Assembly: GCF_000004195.4 (NCBI RefSeq)
Contig: NC_030680.2
Coordinates: forward strand, 146,090,545 to 146,154,544
Source: Xenopus tropicalis
Lineage: Eukaryota; Chordata; Amphibia; Anura; Pipidae
Reading direction: 5' to 3'
Length of the DNA: 64,000 nt
Made by a program: the position numbers and the translations under genes. The notes beneath the pieces are model-generated. The model did no database searches. It saw only the letters and a list, made by a program, of their open reading frames with translations, and was not told where the DNA came from. Below are positions 10,921 through 23,900 of this stretch, piece after piece. Positions within the stretch are counted from its first letter, which is position 1. Every line of letters begins with the position of its first letter.

Positions 10921-12372
10921 AATCTAAGGTCCCTATCCCATTCCCATCAGTCCCTGCCCCAGTGAGCTTACAATCTAAGGTCCCTATCCCATTCCCATCA
11001 GTCCCTGCCCCAGTGAGCTTACAATCTAAGGTCCCTATCCCATTCCCATCAGTCCCTGCCCCAGTGAGCTTACAATCTAAGGTCCCTATCCCATTCCCAT
11101 CAGCCCCTGCCCCAGTGGAGCTTACAATCTAAGGTCCCTATCACATTCCCATCAGTCCCTGCCCCAGTGGAGCTTACAATCTAAGGTCCCTATCCCATTC
11201 CCATCAGTCCCTGCCCCAGTGAGTTTACAATCTAGGGTCCCTATCCCATTCCCATCAGTCCCTGCCCCAGTGAGCTTACAATCTAAGGTCCCTATCCCAT
11301 TCCCATCAGTCCCTGCCCCAGTGAGCTTACAATCTAAGGTCCCTATCCCATTCCCATCAGTCCCTGCCCCAGTGGAGCTTACAATCTAAGGTCCCTATCC
11401 CATTCCCATCAGTCCCTGCCCCAGTGGAGCTTACAATCTAAGGTCCCTATCCCATTCCCATCAGTCCCTGCCCCAGTGAGTTTACAATCTAGGGTCCCTA
11501 TCCCATTCCCATCAGTCCCTGCCCCAGTGAGCTTACAATCTAAGGTCCCTATCCCATTCCCATCAGTCCCTGCCCCAGTGAGCTTACAATCTAAGGTCCC
11601 TATCCCATTCCCATCAGTCCCTGCCCCAGTGGAGCTTACAATCTAAGGTCCCTATCCCATTCCCCATCAGTCCCTGCCCCAGTGAGTTTACAATCTAGGG
11701 TCCCTATCACATTCCCATCAGTCCCTGCCCCAGTGGAGCTTACAATCTAAGGTCCCTATCCCATTCCCATCAGTCCCTGCCCCAGTGGAGCTTACAATCT
11801 AAGGTCCCTATCCCATTCCCATCAGTCCCTGCCCCAGTGAGCTTACAATCTAAGGTCCCCATCACATTCCCATCAGTCCCTGCCCCAGTGAGTTTACAAT
11901 CTAGGGTCCCTATCACATTCCCATCAGTCCCTGCCCCAGTGAGCTTACAATCTAAGGTCCCTATCACATTCCCATCAGTCCCTGCCCCAGTGAACTTACA
12001 ATCTAAGGTCCCTATCCCATTCCCATCAGTCCCTGCCCCAGTGAGCTTACAATCTAAGGTCCCTATCCCATTCCCATCAGTCCCTGCCCCAGTGAGCTTA
12101 CAATCTAAGGTCCTTATCACATTCCCATCAGTCCCTGCCCCAGTGGAGCTTACAATCTAAGGTCCCTATCCCATTCCCATCAGTCCCTGCCCCAGTGAGC
12201 TTACAATCTAAGGTCCCTATCCCATTCCCATCAGTCCCTGCCCCAGTGAGCTTACAATCTAAGGTCCTTATCACATTCCCATCAGTCCCTGCCCCAGTGA
12301 GCTTACAATCTAAGGTCCCTATCACATTCCCATCTGTCCCTGCCCCAGTGAGCTTACAATCTAAGGTCCCCA
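10921..12372 (-). repeat. Satellite C, locus 1: about 28 copies of a 51-52 bp monomer like an L2/MIR tail
   Basis: The plus-strand monomer contains 'gagcttacaatctaaggtcc', 'ctatcccattcccatcag' and 'tccctgccccagtg'. On the minus strand 'ttagattgtaagctc...ggggcagggac' resembles the 3' tail shared by L2/CR1-type LINEs and MIR-like SINEs. Variants (gagctt, ggagctt, gagttt plus 'ctaggg') recur in a five-monomer order, visible at 11220-11480 and again from 11481. A 51-bp period is 17 codons, so open frames of about 80-116 codons run through it on both strands. These are artefacts. Confidence 0.93.
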
Positions 12373-12512
12373 AATCTAAGGTGATGTATCAACAAATCAG
12401 ATCTTTGCCTTTTTTAACTTGTAGGTTTCTGATCAAATCTAGTGTCTGATTGGTTGCTATGGGCAACATCACCAGTGATATTTGTCTCCAGTCTTAGTAA
12501 ACACGGCCCTTA
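12373..12512. mobile_element. Fragment of a Xenopus interspersed repeat
   Basis: 'gtgtctgattggttgctatgggcaacatcaccagtg' (in segments) and 'gtaaacacggccctta' are phrases I know from abundant frog repeats. A related piece is at about 56360-56410. Boundaries and family are not resolved. Confidence 0.45.
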
Positions 12513-12953
12513 GTTACAATATTGGGAGAAGGTTCAGAACCTATAAAATGTTAATGAGAGGGAGGGGGAAGATTTACGTAACATTTTGTGCAATTTTCAC
12601 ATTATCACATCCTCACTTTTTGTCCCCATTGTCCCAGTGGGAGACTGTGTTGCTACTTAGTCATTCAGTCCCTATTTCATACCTCGTACATCACCATCAC
12701 TTTGCCGATTTTTTTCCCCTCCTTAAGACGAGCGGCAATATAGAATATAATTACGCACAAGCGCGGCTGGGGTAATGGAAGGGCCTGCTGATATAATGTA
12801 CCTGTGTGAGGCAGGAGAGCGGGAATAACAGTCAAACGCGTGACTTTAGTGTTATTGACTCCTTAACATGCAAGTGAAATCGGCCAATTAAAATCTCTGT
12901 TTTATAAGGTTTATCTGAATTTCAGTGTTCAGTAAAAAGAGAGATTATCATTC
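12513..12953. other. No gene seen
   Basis: Single-copy-looking sequence with TAAT-rich patches ('aatataattacgcac'). An open frame at 12482-12775 has no recognisable domain. Confidence 0.3.
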
Positions 12954-13382
12954 AATAAGCTGTACCCCCATACTGTACTGTCTAAGGGAAACACTATGGC
13001 ACCCCCTACCCATATGTATAAATACAAATATACAGAGAAGGAATGTTCTGGGCACACAATAAGCTGTACCCCCCATACTGTACTGTCTAAGGGAAACACT
13101 ATGGCACCCCCTACCCATATGTATAAATACAAATATACAGAGAAGGAATGTTCTGGGCACACAATAAGCTGTACCCCCATACTGTACTGTCTAAGGGAAA
13201 CACTATGGCACCTCCTACCCATATGTATAAATACAAATATACAGAGAAGGAATGTTCTGGGCACACAATAAGCTGTACCCCCATACTGTACTGTCTAAGG
13301 GAAACACTATGGCACCTCCTACCCATATGTATAAATACAAATATACAGAGAAGGAATGTTCTGGGCACACAATAAGCTGCAC
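12954..13382 (+). repeat. Satellite B, locus 2: about 4 copies of the 104-bp monomer
   Basis: Same monomer and orientation as the 7.4-kb array; one junction has an extra C ('gtaccccccatactg'). Copies are nearly identical to locus 1. Confidence 0.95.
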
Positions 13383-13714
13383 CTTTAAACATCCTCTTTA
13401 TTTATTGAGAAAACTAGACAAAGAAAAAACCCCTATTTATAAATGACACATTTATCCTTTTCTGTCACACTCTTCTTCATGGCAATCAGATCAGATCGGT
13501 CCCTGCTCCCCCTCACTGTGACAATATCAGAAGCAGCCGGCATAGAAACCACAGCTAATTAAGCATGCACATCGCGCGTCCTCCCCAACTCTGATTAATT
13601 AGCACAAATCTAGGCCGTCACATCAATCTTACGAGAGGCGTTTGTCTTGCGTGGAACTGAAAATGATACTGCCAATTTATTATCAAAAATTAAAAAAAAA
13701 AAATACATACAATA
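13383..13714. other. No gene seen
   Basis: Single-copy-looking stretch; 'cacagctaattaagcatgc' and 'tctgattaattagcac' are TAAT-rich. No coding evidence. Confidence 0.3.
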
Positions 13715-14420
13715 CAGGTATGGGATCCCTTATCCAGAAACCCTTTATCCAGAAAGCTCTGAATTACGGAAAGTCTGTCTCCCATAGACTCCATTTTAAT
13801 CAAATAATTCAGAATTTTGAAACCGATTCCCTTTTCTCTGTAATAATAAAACAGTACCTGTACTTGATCCCAACTAAGATATAATTACCCCTTATTGGGG
13901 GCAGAACAGCCCTATTGGGTTTATTTAATGGTTAAATGATTCCCTTTTCTCTGTAATAATAAAACAGTACCTGTACTTGATCCCAACTAAGATATAATTA
14001 CCCCTTATTGGGGGCAGAACAGCCCTATTGGGTTTATTTCATGGTTAAATGATTCCCTTTTCTCTGTAATAATAAAACAGTACCTGTACTTGATCCCAAC
14101 TAAGATATAATTACCCCTTATTGGGGCAGAACAGCCCTATTGGGTTTATTTAATGGTTAAATGATTCCCTTTTCTCTGTAATAATAAAACAGTACCTGTA
14201 CTTGATCCCAACTAAGATATAATTACCCCTTATTGGGGCAGAACAGCCCTATTGGGTTTATTTCATGGTTAAATGATTCCCTTTTCTCTGTAATAATAAA
14301 ACAGTACCTGTACTTGATCCCAACTAAGATATAATTACCCCTTATTGGGGCAGAACAGCCCTATTGGGTTTATTTAATGGTTAAATGATTCCCTTTTCTC
14401 TGTAATAATAAAACAGTGCC
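13715..14420 (+). mobile_element. Satellite-A MITE, locus 2 (right end missing)
   Basis: The left terminus CAGGTATGGGATCCCTTATC follows TA (13713-13714). The subterminal 'ccatagactccattttaatc' leads into about 5.5 monomers of 112-113 bp (monomer phases at about 13861, 13974, 14088, 14200, 14311). The right half is replaced by unrelated sequence after 'aataaaacagtgcc' at about 14420. Confidence 0.9.
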
Positions 14421-15094
14421 TTTGCCTTTAAAATTAAATTTTAGAAACACAAATCTCTTAAGGGGGGGCTGCAATTAGCTCTCTGTCTTATGTGCCACAG
14501 GAATACAGGTCATGAAGTTAAGCAAGGGCTTAGTTGCCCTTTAAAAAAAAATAAACTGCAGCCGGGTAAGTCTCCCAAGCAGTAAGCTCCACCCAATCAG
14601 ACAGCAAGCGGGGAGTTGCGTAACCATCAAAGTCAGGCACCGGAATGGATTAGTCAGTCGGGGATATGCCAGTCCTGCTGCCCAAAATGCCCCCTCCCAT
14701 TGTTGTTCCTGCGGGTCTGCTGGCAGCCCATAATATCCTTGAGAGAAATATGTGGCAGAACCCTGGGACTTTTATTGGGATGCGCCACATTAATATCATT
14801 CTAATGAGCGCTGTGAGCAATTTAACGGAGTCTTGTAAAATCTTTATTAGGAAACACTAATCCCTCTTAGAAGTCAGAACCAATTAGCATTAGGCTCCGC
14901 GCGCAGACACCCTTCTGCTGCCGACTTTTATTCAGGTTCAAACGCAGAGTAAATACGGCACATTTTCCCTTTAATCGCAGCAGAAGGACAATTTCTTGGA
15001 ACTTTATGTGTACGGCGGCCACCCCTTGTGATCTACTGGGTCATAGGGTGTTCTGATAGGGTTTCTCTAGGGTAGGACGGGCCTATTATAACGC
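14421..15094. other. No gene seen
   Basis: Contains a poly-A-like stretch near 14545. Otherwise single-copy-looking, with TAAT cores in 14870-15000. Two overlapping short open frames (14616-14860) have no recognisable protein features. Confidence 0.3.
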
Positions 15095-15771
15095 TGCTAT
15101 AGTTCCAGGGGTACCCAGGGCACAAATAAGCACTCACCCCAAATCTCCCCCTAACTGGCCTTCAGGCTGGGCCCCCTTAGCCCATAACAAGGTTACAGAT
15201 ATATAGAAACATTGGGGTAACAGTCACCCTGCTATAGTTCCAGGGGTACCCAGGGCACAAATAAGCACTCACCCCAAATCCCCCCCTAACTGGCCTTCAG
15301 GCTGGGCCCCCTTAGCCCATAACAAGGTAACAGATATATAGAAACATTGGGGTAACAGTCACCCCGCTATAGTTCCAGGGGTACCCAGGGCACAAATAAG
15401 CACTCACCCCAAATCCCCCCTAACTGGCCTTCAGGCTGGGCCCCCTTAGCCCATAACAAGGTAACAGATATATAGAAACATTGGGGTAACAGTCACCCTG
15501 CTATAGTTCCAGGGGTACCCAGGGCACAAATAAGCACTCACCCCAAATCCCCCCCTAACTGGCCTTCAGGCTGGGCCCCCTTAGCCCATAACAAGGTTAC
15601 AGATATATAGAAACATTGGGGTAACAGTCACCCTGCTATAGTTCCAGGGGTACCCAGGGCACAAATAAGCACTCACCCCAAATCCCCCCCTAACTGGCCT
15701 TCAGGCTGGGCCCCCTTAGCCCATAACAAGGTTACAGATATATAGAAACATTGGGGTAACAGTCACCCTGC
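15095..15771 (+). repeat. Satellite D, locus 1: five copies of a 135-bp monomer
   Basis: 'ctatagttccaggggtaccc' recurs at 15097, 15232, 15367, 15501 and 15636. Other landmarks are 'actggccttcaggctgggcc' and 'cagatatatagaaacattgg'. C-run length (5-7) explains 134-135 bp spacing. The reverse-orientation arrays are at 26.1 and 28.1 kb. Confidence 0.95.
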
Positions 15772-16154
15772 AACAACAACAAAAAAGTTTTTGGTAGAGT
15801 TCCCCTTTAAAGACTCAGGCACTGGCAGCGAAAGGGTTAATAAGGGGGTGCTGCTCCCTTGCGAGTGGCAGAGGTGTGGGGGCCCCTCAGTGTTTGGAAG
15901 GGATGAAAGGGGCTCTTTACAGAAAATGTCATTTCGACACTTGTCAGGCTTTATTCTCCGAATGACTTCATGGGTTGCCATCACCTTCACGTTGTCATCT
16001 CGGCGGCACTGTGCGGCGCTTGGCAGCAGGGATGACAATCAAACCGGTTTAATGAACTCAAAAACAAACAAAAAAAATACCATGAATCTGTATAAGAGAC
16101 TGGCAGACTAAAGCCTCGCCAACTGCAGCTGGATATCTGTAATATAATCACAGT
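15772..16154. other. No gene seen
   Basis: 'cctttaaagactcaggcac' near 15805 may be a MITE end. Open frames on both strands over 15763-16111 carry no recognisable domain. The sequence is otherwise single-copy-looking. Confidence 0.3.
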
Positions 16155-16564
16155 TTAAAGGGGAAATATACTGACTTTGCACATTTGGAAAGTATTTGTG
16201 TATAGATGTTTAATTAAGCACTGTTTTGATCTTATCTAGACCACTGGGTGGCACTGTTGTATTGGCGCCTATGGGAGCATGTATGTACCACCCATTGATA
16301 ATACAGACCAATGAATGGGCAGAGTTCTGCCTTTTGCTCCCACACTACTTCCTGTTACAGTAAGAGCTGCATCACTTCCTGTCAGCTGATCTCTGAGGGC
16401 GCACACAGCCCATCACTAAATGGCGGCTCAAGGGAAAGGATATAAAAGGGCAATATTTACTGATATATATATTCCAGTTTGGGGAGATTCTTTAATAGGT
16501 CACTTACATAATATAAACTGTCTGTTGGTTACATATTCATTCTGGGGGTTTAGTTTCCCTTTAT
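16155..16564 (-). mobile_element. T2/Kolobok-type MITE (TTAAAGGGAAACTATACC family), copy 2
   Basis: The left end TTAAAGGGGAAATATAC starts at 16155 and the right end 'gtttagtttccctttat' closes at about 16563, giving matching inverted termini. The interior matches copies at 8.1 and 39.8 kb. This is the most complete copy in the window (about 410 bp). Confidence 0.8.
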
Positions 16565-17235
16565 TAGATGTATTTTATGGATTCTTAATCACTTTGTATA
16601 GCAGCTCAATATAATGTAAGCCCCCTGGGCTGGATAGATGGGCCCCTGATCTCCCCTAATCTATGAGCCTGGGGGTGAGGGGTGCCCAAGGATATAGAAA
16701 CACACAGAAGGTCAATGGCGACTTCAGACTAAGGCTCCGCTTAACCCCGCCCCTCACCGCGCTTCCGTCGTCCATTAACCTCCGATGAACCCCCCCCCAA
16801 AGGCAAATACATGAAACTATTTCCGAGGCTTTTATCCCAAAGGAGAGTTGCCAAGACGCCCATTAAACTCAATTCCTTCTCCTCTAATTCTTCCACCACC
16901 GACACTGTAGAACTTTAGAGGATTCAATTAACCGGACGCGTTCCTTGGGCGCGGGGAGCCCGGCGTTTTATTGACTGAAGCCGCCTCTTATCAGTAATAG
17001 CACATTTTTATTTATTTTTTTTTTAAAGAAGATTGATGTTTATCCCATCGTGTTGTTAATTCAGAAGTTATTTAATCCCAGAACAAAAAAGGACCAAAAA
17101 AACAGATTTTATTCTAAAAATATCCTGTGCTAAAAAGAATATATATATATATACAGCATTCATTTGACACTGGGGCCACAGTCAGCACTGTCAGTATTGT
17201 CAGTGTCTCAGATTTACAGATTAGGAGGAGTTCTT
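16565..17235. other. No gene seen
   Basis: Contains a C run near 16791, T-rich tracts near 17010 and (AT)n near 17140-17152. 'cagtcagcactgtcagtattgtcagtg' (17180-17206, shown in part) is a small imperfect repeat. No coding evidence. Confidence 0.3.
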
Positions 17236-17946
17236 AAGTACAGGTACTGTTTTATTATTACAGAGAAAAGGGAATCATTTAACCATGAAATAAACCCAAT
17301 AGGGCTGTTCTGCCCCCAATAAGGGGTAATTATATCTTAGTTGGGATCAAGTACAGGTACTGTTTTATTATTACAGAGAAAAGGGAATCATTTAACCATT
17401 AAATAAACCCAATAGGGCTGTTCTGCCCCAATAAGGGGTAATTATATCTTAGTTGGGATCAAGTACAGGTACTGTTTTATTATTACAGAGAAAAGGGAAT
17501 CATTTAACCATTAAATAAACCCAATAGGGCTGTTCTGCCCCAATAAGGGGTAATTATATCTTAGTTGGGATCAAGTACAGGTACTGTTTTATTATTACAG
17601 AGAAAAGGGAATCATTTAACCATTAAATAAACCCAATAGGGCTGTTCTGCCCCAATAAGGGGTAATTATATCTTAGTTGGGATCAAGTACAGGTACTGTT
17701 ATATTATTACAGAGAAAAGGGAATCATTTAACCATTAAATAAACCCAATAGGACTGTTCTGCCCCCAATAAGGGGTAATTATATCTTAGTTGGGATCAAG
17801 TACAGGTACTGTTTTATTATTGCAGATAAACAGGAAATCATGTTGATAAATTAGAATTATTTATTAATGGAGTCTATGGGAGATGGCCATTCCATAATTC
17901 CGAACTTTCTGGATAATGGGTTTCCGGATAAGGGGTCCAATACCTG
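17236..17946 (-). mobile_element. Satellite-A MITE, locus 3 (left end missing)
   Basis: About five 112-113 bp monomers in reverse orientation run into the subterminal block 'tggagtctatgggagatggcc'. They end at the terminus 'ggtccaatacctg' (17946) followed by TA. The left terminus is lost; the array begins abruptly at 17236 within a monomer. Confidence 0.9.
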
Positions 17947-17948
17947 TA

Positions 17949-18606
17949 CTACATTTTGTATCTTAGAGCCCTGCATGAGTCCGGTTGGACAGACCCTTGC
18001 CCAATCCCAAACTTACAACTGCCACCCTGCTATGGCTCCTACCCAGACCCACACCCCTCGGGGGCAGACTGGCCGGTGGGGCACCACCAATACCCAAAAC
18101 CCGACTACTCTGTGGGTACTGCGCTAGTACCCAACCCGCTGTCTACTATGAAATATAGCGGTGGTGCGGCACAGAACGCAGTCTCTAGGGCCGGCATGGC
18201 GGGGGCTGCCTAATGGGCTCCCGTTATTATTTCATTATGTTCCTTCAGCGACAAATTTCTTTGTGGTTTTATCTTGAGGAACATTCTCTCGGAAAGCAAC
18301 GCAGCCGAAACCCTAAAATTACAGCGAACGCGTTGACGGTTTCCCGATGTTATCTGGTCGAAAATAATAATACTAATAATGACAATAGGAAGGTGATGGA
18401 TGAGCCCATTTCCCTTCATATCCCGGCGGGGGTTTCAGCGCGAGGCGCAACGGACAGATAACCGGCCGCCACTTTACATATAACGAGAAGCATTAGAGGC
18501 TTCTGAAATAATTGTCAGCGATTTAGTGGGAAAATATATCCATTTGTGGAAATAAACCCAGACAAAATGAGAGTTTCTTGGTATTTTAGGACTGGATCTT
18601 CTATGG
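17949..18606. other. No gene seen
   Basis: Single-copy-looking; a short TAA-rich run lies at 18365-18377. Open frames 17867-18213 and 18210-18461 have no domain signals and overlap a MITE end in part. Confidence 0.3.
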
Positions 18607-18745
18607 AAGCAAAAGCCAAGGCTTCAGATGGGGTTTTTGACCTTCCTCTGGATCAACTGGCAGTTAGGCAGGTTATATATAGGTATTATGGTTGAACGTG
18701 ATGGACGTATGTCTTTTTTCAACCTTACTATGTCAGCACACAATG
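18607..18745 (+). mobile_element. L2/CR1-type LINE 3' end, short copy
   Basis: 'ttcctctggatcaactggca', 'gttaggcaggttatatatag' and 'gatggacgtatgtctttttt' match the longer copy at 57468-57690. They belong to the widespread frog LINE tail that ends in 'ctatgt' repeats. 5' truncated, as is typical of LINE insertions. Confidence 0.75.
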
Positions 18746-19073
18746 GGACCCCCTCTATAGTAATAAGCACTTTCCAGCTTGGGTTTCTCGTCTACAGGTA
18801 CTCGATTCATGACGCAGAGTCCTTTGTGGGATATTTTTTGTTTTAAGTGTTGAAACACTCCATCCTGGGAAGTCTAGACTCCGTAACAAGGACTTTCCTA
18901 CTTGGAGAGGCTCTGACTTCAGTAACAAGAAGTGGCCTGAACTCTTCCCTCTCATTCACAGACTGTTAGTTCTGTTATTTAAGATGTCCCCCAATGTGCC
19001 GACACCCTTGGAGTGCATGCTCTGGGGACGAACCTAAGATACACACAGGTACAAGGTTGGGTGCCCTTATATA
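18746..19073. other. No gene seen
   Basis: Unassigned single-copy-looking sequence between a LINE tail and a Kolobok-like element. Confidence 0.3.
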
Positions 19074-19879
19074 TTAAAGCAATACTAACAAGTTTTTTTC
19101 AAAACCCATCAGTTAATAGAGCTTCTCCAGCAGAATCCTGCATTGTAATCTGTTTTTCCCATGGGGCTAGCCATATTCTTCATTTCCCAGGGTGCCACAG
19201 CCATGTGACCTGTGCTCTGATAAACTTCACTCACACTTTACTGCTGCGCTGCAAGTTGGAGTGATATCCCCCCCCCCTCACCCCCAGCAGCCGATCAGCA
19301 GAACAATGGGAAGGGAGCAAGATAGCAGCTCCCAGTAGGTATCAGAATAGCACTCAATAGTAAGAAATCCAAGTCCGGCTTGGGACTCCTCCAGTTACAT
19401 GGGAGTAGGAGAAACAAATAGGTTAGCTTGAAAGCAGTTCTAATGTGTAGCGCTGGCTGAAAGCTCAGACTCAGGCACACTTTACTGCTGCGCTGCAAGT
19501 TGGAGTGATATCCCCCCCCCCTCACCCCCAGCAGCCGATCAGCAGAACAATGGGAAGGGAGCAAGATAGCAGCTCCCAGTAGATATCAGAATAGCACTTA
19601 ATAGTAAGAAATCCAAGTCCGGCTTGGGACTCCTCCAGTTACATGGGAGTAGGAGAAACAATAGGTTAGCTGAAAGCAGTTCTAATGTGTAGCGCTGGCT
19701 GAAAGCTCAGACTCAGGCACAAGGCACTGAGATGGCGCCTACACACCAATATTACAGCTACAAATACATTTGTTGGTTCAAGAATAAAAGGTTAAATGGC
19801 AGAGGGAATTATTTGTTGTGAAACAGTGTCGTTTAGAGACAAAAAGTACATCATAAAAAACATGACAGTGTCGCTTTAA
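19074..19879 (+). mobile_element. Kolobok/T2-like non-autonomous element with internal duplication
   Basis: TTAA at 19074-19077 and 19876-19879 flank imperfect inverted termini: AGCAATACTAAC on the left, and the complement of 'gacagtgtcgct' on the right. The interior carries phrases common in frog repeats ('tgaaagctcagactcaggca', 'aatattacagctacaaatac'). It holds a 254-bp tandem duplication. No transposase is present. Confidence 0.7.
19232..19735 (+). repeat. 254-bp tandem duplication inside the Kolobok-like element
   Basis: 'cacactttactgctgcgctg' begins at 19232 and 19486. The two copies (19232-19485, 19486 to about 19735) differ by a few single-base indels and substitutions ('aaacaaatagg' versus 'aaacaatagg', 'ttgaaagc' versus 'tgaaagc'). 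The junction is a short 'ggcaca' microhomology. Confidence 0.9.
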
Positions 19880-20926
19880 GGAGTATAACACAACCAAACA
19901 TACAGAGGTGGACCAGCCTGCACAGAAAGCAGCAGCGGAAGAGAATTTCAGCAGTTGGCCATTAAAGCTAAAAAATATATTTTTGGGAACTAATCTCCTA
20001 AAAATGAGCTGTTCCTTTAGATTCCCTCATTGGCTGAGCAGGAAACCCACTGCCCGGTAACAGGCACTTAATTGTCAGCTAAAAGGGAAAGTGAACCTCT
20101 GCATGAACTCTCAGTGCGCTGCAATTGGATGTGGCTTTGCAGTTGGTCTCTTTTTCATAATAATCTGACCTTGACTTTGTCAGCTGTGGAGATGGGTAAA
20201 TCAACTGGCCTTAGCTACACTCTCTCAGGAGTCAGAATCAGCAGTATAAGGAACAGGCAGACAGTGCAATTTCCTATAGAAGTAACTCAGCGACAGCAAT
20301 GGAGGGATATCGGGAAGGCGCTTACAACGACAATTCCTTTACTTAGGCAAATAAAGGGGATATAAAGCCAAACAGGCTGGTTATATTTTAGATTTAAGGG
20401 GAAGTCGGAGAAACCCTTCAGGCTGCAGATTGGGGCAGAGCGAGCGGATCATAAAAGTTCATTATTATTTGAGGTTCTGTCAAGGCGATTTGCCCACTGA
20501 GCAAAAACAGTTTCTTCATTTCTTGCTACTGCTCCTTTGTTTAGCAGAGTCCGGGACTGTTTTTTGGCCACTACCCGCCCAACTCCCGGCGGGGGCCCCT
20601 GTGGGCCCTGCACCCCCCCAGTCCGACCCAGATTCAATTATTATTCATTTTTTCCTTTCTTCTCTTTCTTTCTTTTACGCCCTCTCCTATATATCCAGCA
20701 CCGGATTTGTAATTAAGCCGCCCTCATTACCAGCCCCCTCTCTCGCCCTCCGATGTGCGTTCTGTATCCAGTGCTCCGTATGTGCAGCATGCCCCCCCTA
20801 AAGTTTTGCCGCCCTAGGCCCTGGCCATAAATTTGGGCCTGTATCCATCTACCTAATTTCCAAATGGATACCTGGTTGCTGGGGCAATTAAACCCTAGCA
20901 ACCAGATAACAGCGAAAATGCCAAGA
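19880..20926. other. No gene seen; scattered repeat-like phrases
   Basis: 'ggttgctggggcaattaaaccctagcaacc' (about 20873-20902, in part) and 'gccgccctaggcc' (20808-20820) look like fragments of frog repeats. Several open frames of 60-123 codons overlap with no recognisable domain. Confidence 0.35.
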
Positions 20927-22172
<1,246 letters not shown>

Positions 22173-22967
22173 ATTTTTTTTTTCTACAGCTTTAAAAAAG
22201 TTAATTCAAAGGGTAACTAACCCTTTTATATGTCCCCATGACAAGCAGGCAAGTCATTTTTAACAGATTCTGTGTTGGATTAGAAAACTAAAATAAAATG
22301 ATGATATATTTTTTTTTTAATATGAAGTTTGGGGCCAACGAGTCCTTTTTCACACGTTATTTTTATTTCGCTATCGGAAACGGGGGGCGGGGGTTCATCT
22401 CGCCGCAGACTCCCGTGACAGCCCGGGCTCATTCATTCCACGCAGAGCGGCCTGGAAGAATGTTATCTCTCTCCATCCTGAGCAAATTTGGGAGAAACTG
22501 CGGTTTCCTGTTCCAGGGTGGAGTCCGGCGTGGAAGTCTGCAAAAATAGTCTCTCCAGCTCCGTCTAAAGGAAAGATTTTTGGAACGGTTCCCGTTCACA
22601 GAGGAAGTGGCTCCCCCCCCCCTTTCGGCTGCATAATGTTTTCGCAAGGCTGCGAAAATATCAACCCCGAGAGTTATTACAGTCTGACAAACACGGGCAG
22701 AGCGCTGTGGCTTTTACAGTACAAAAAAAAAAAAAAAGAAAATGATTTAAAAAAAAAAAAAAAGAAAATTTAAAAACTAAATAATGACAAATTAAAAAAA
22801 AAAATATATGTATATATTCAAAGGAGAAATTCAAAAAGAAAAGGCAAAAAGCAAAGGGTAACTAATCTATGTGCCTTGCGACTGCCAATCAACAATCCTT
22901 TTCATACCGTAGTTTATCCACTCAGGGCAGCCATTATTGTAGGTGGGAGAGGCCATTATTTATAATA
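22173..22967. other. No gene seen; A-rich runs
   Basis: Several poly-A tracts at 22720-22805 and a short TATA-rich patch at 22805-22817. 22370-22650 is locally CpG-rich ('cgccgcagactcccg', 'gtccggcgtgg') and single-copy-looking. No gene is supported. Confidence 0.3.
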
Positions 22968-23505
22968 TAGGTATGGGATCTGTTATCCGGAAACTCGTTA
23001 TCCAGGAAGATCTGCATTACGGGAAGGCTTTAATCCTTATTGGGGGCAGAACAGCCCTATTGGGTTTATTTAATGGTTAAATGATTCCCTTTTCTCTGTA
23101 ATAATAAAACAGTACCTGTACTTGATCCCAACTAAGATATAATTACCCCTTATTGGGGCAGAACAGCCCTATTGGGTTTATTTAATGGTTAAATGATTCC
23201 CTTTTCTCTGTAATAATAAAACAGTACCTGTACTTGATCCCAACTAAGATATAATTACCCCTTATTGGGGCAGAACAGCCCTATTGGGTTTATTTAATGG
23301 TTAAATGATTCCCTTTTCTCTGTAATAATAAAACAGTACCTGTACTTGATCCCAACTAAGATATAATTACCCCTTATTGGGGGCAGAACAGCCCTATTGG
23401 GTTTATCTCATGTTTAAATGATTTTTAGCAGACTTAAGGTCTGGAGATCTAAGTTACACAAAGATCCCAGGTCCCAAGCATTCTGTATAACAGATCCCAT
23501 ATCTG
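22968..23505 (+). mobile_element. Satellite-A MITE, locus 4 (complete)
   Basis: TA (22966-22967), left terminus TAGGTATGGGATCTGTTATC, about 3.5 monomers of 112-113 bp, the right subterminal 'tttttagcagacttaaggtc', and terminus 'cagatcccatatctg' followed by TA (23506-23507). At 538 bp it is the shortest complete copy in the window. The left subterminal block jumps into the array early (at 'ggctttaatccttattgg'). Confidence 0.92.
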
Positions 23506-23529
23506 TACAATCAGATGCCCTCTATTAGT

Positions 23530-23640
23530 TGAGTAAGTTTGGAGCACTGGGGCTCAACAGGTTCAATCCCACCCAGGGCTTCCTCCCGGCCCCAGAGGAG
23601 CTTACAATCCAAGGTTCCTATCACACTCATACTCCATGAC
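23530..23640 (+). mobile_element. Possible SINE-like fragment with L2-type phrase
   Basis: 'ctcaacaggttcaatcccac' contains a B-box-like GGTTCAATCC. It is followed by 'gaggagcttacaatccaagg', a single diverged relative of the satellite C monomer. Too short and diverged to define. Confidence 0.35.
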
Positions 23641-23900
23641 ATAACTTGGTCGCTCCGGGCCCCCCTGCAGGAAAATCCTCTCCGCCTGGTGCAACCTTCC
23701 CTCCTGGCCCACTTGGGTAGGGTTTTACTAGGGGAGCCACCCGGCTAGCATTTCACTGGCCTAGGTAAAATACCACCAAGGGTTTGGGCCTTTATTACAA
23801 TGTAGTTGCCGGTAAATTTGTAGTAACTTGTCCTCTGCCCTAATCCGGCCTTCCGTCCCACCTCCTACCCCCTCTCCCAGTCCGTGGCCCAACTCTAGAG
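23641..23900. other. Unassigned
   Basis: No gene or recognised element. Confidence 0.3.

Noticed and set aside
11770..12449. Open frames with 17-residue repeats on both strands (also 39987-41244)
   Set aside because: A 51-bp tandem monomer keeps frame; the monomer looks like a LINE tail, not coding sequence.
18628..18846. Shared peptide with 57430-57687 suggesting a gene family
   Set aside because: Both are translations of the same LINE 3' untranslated tail.
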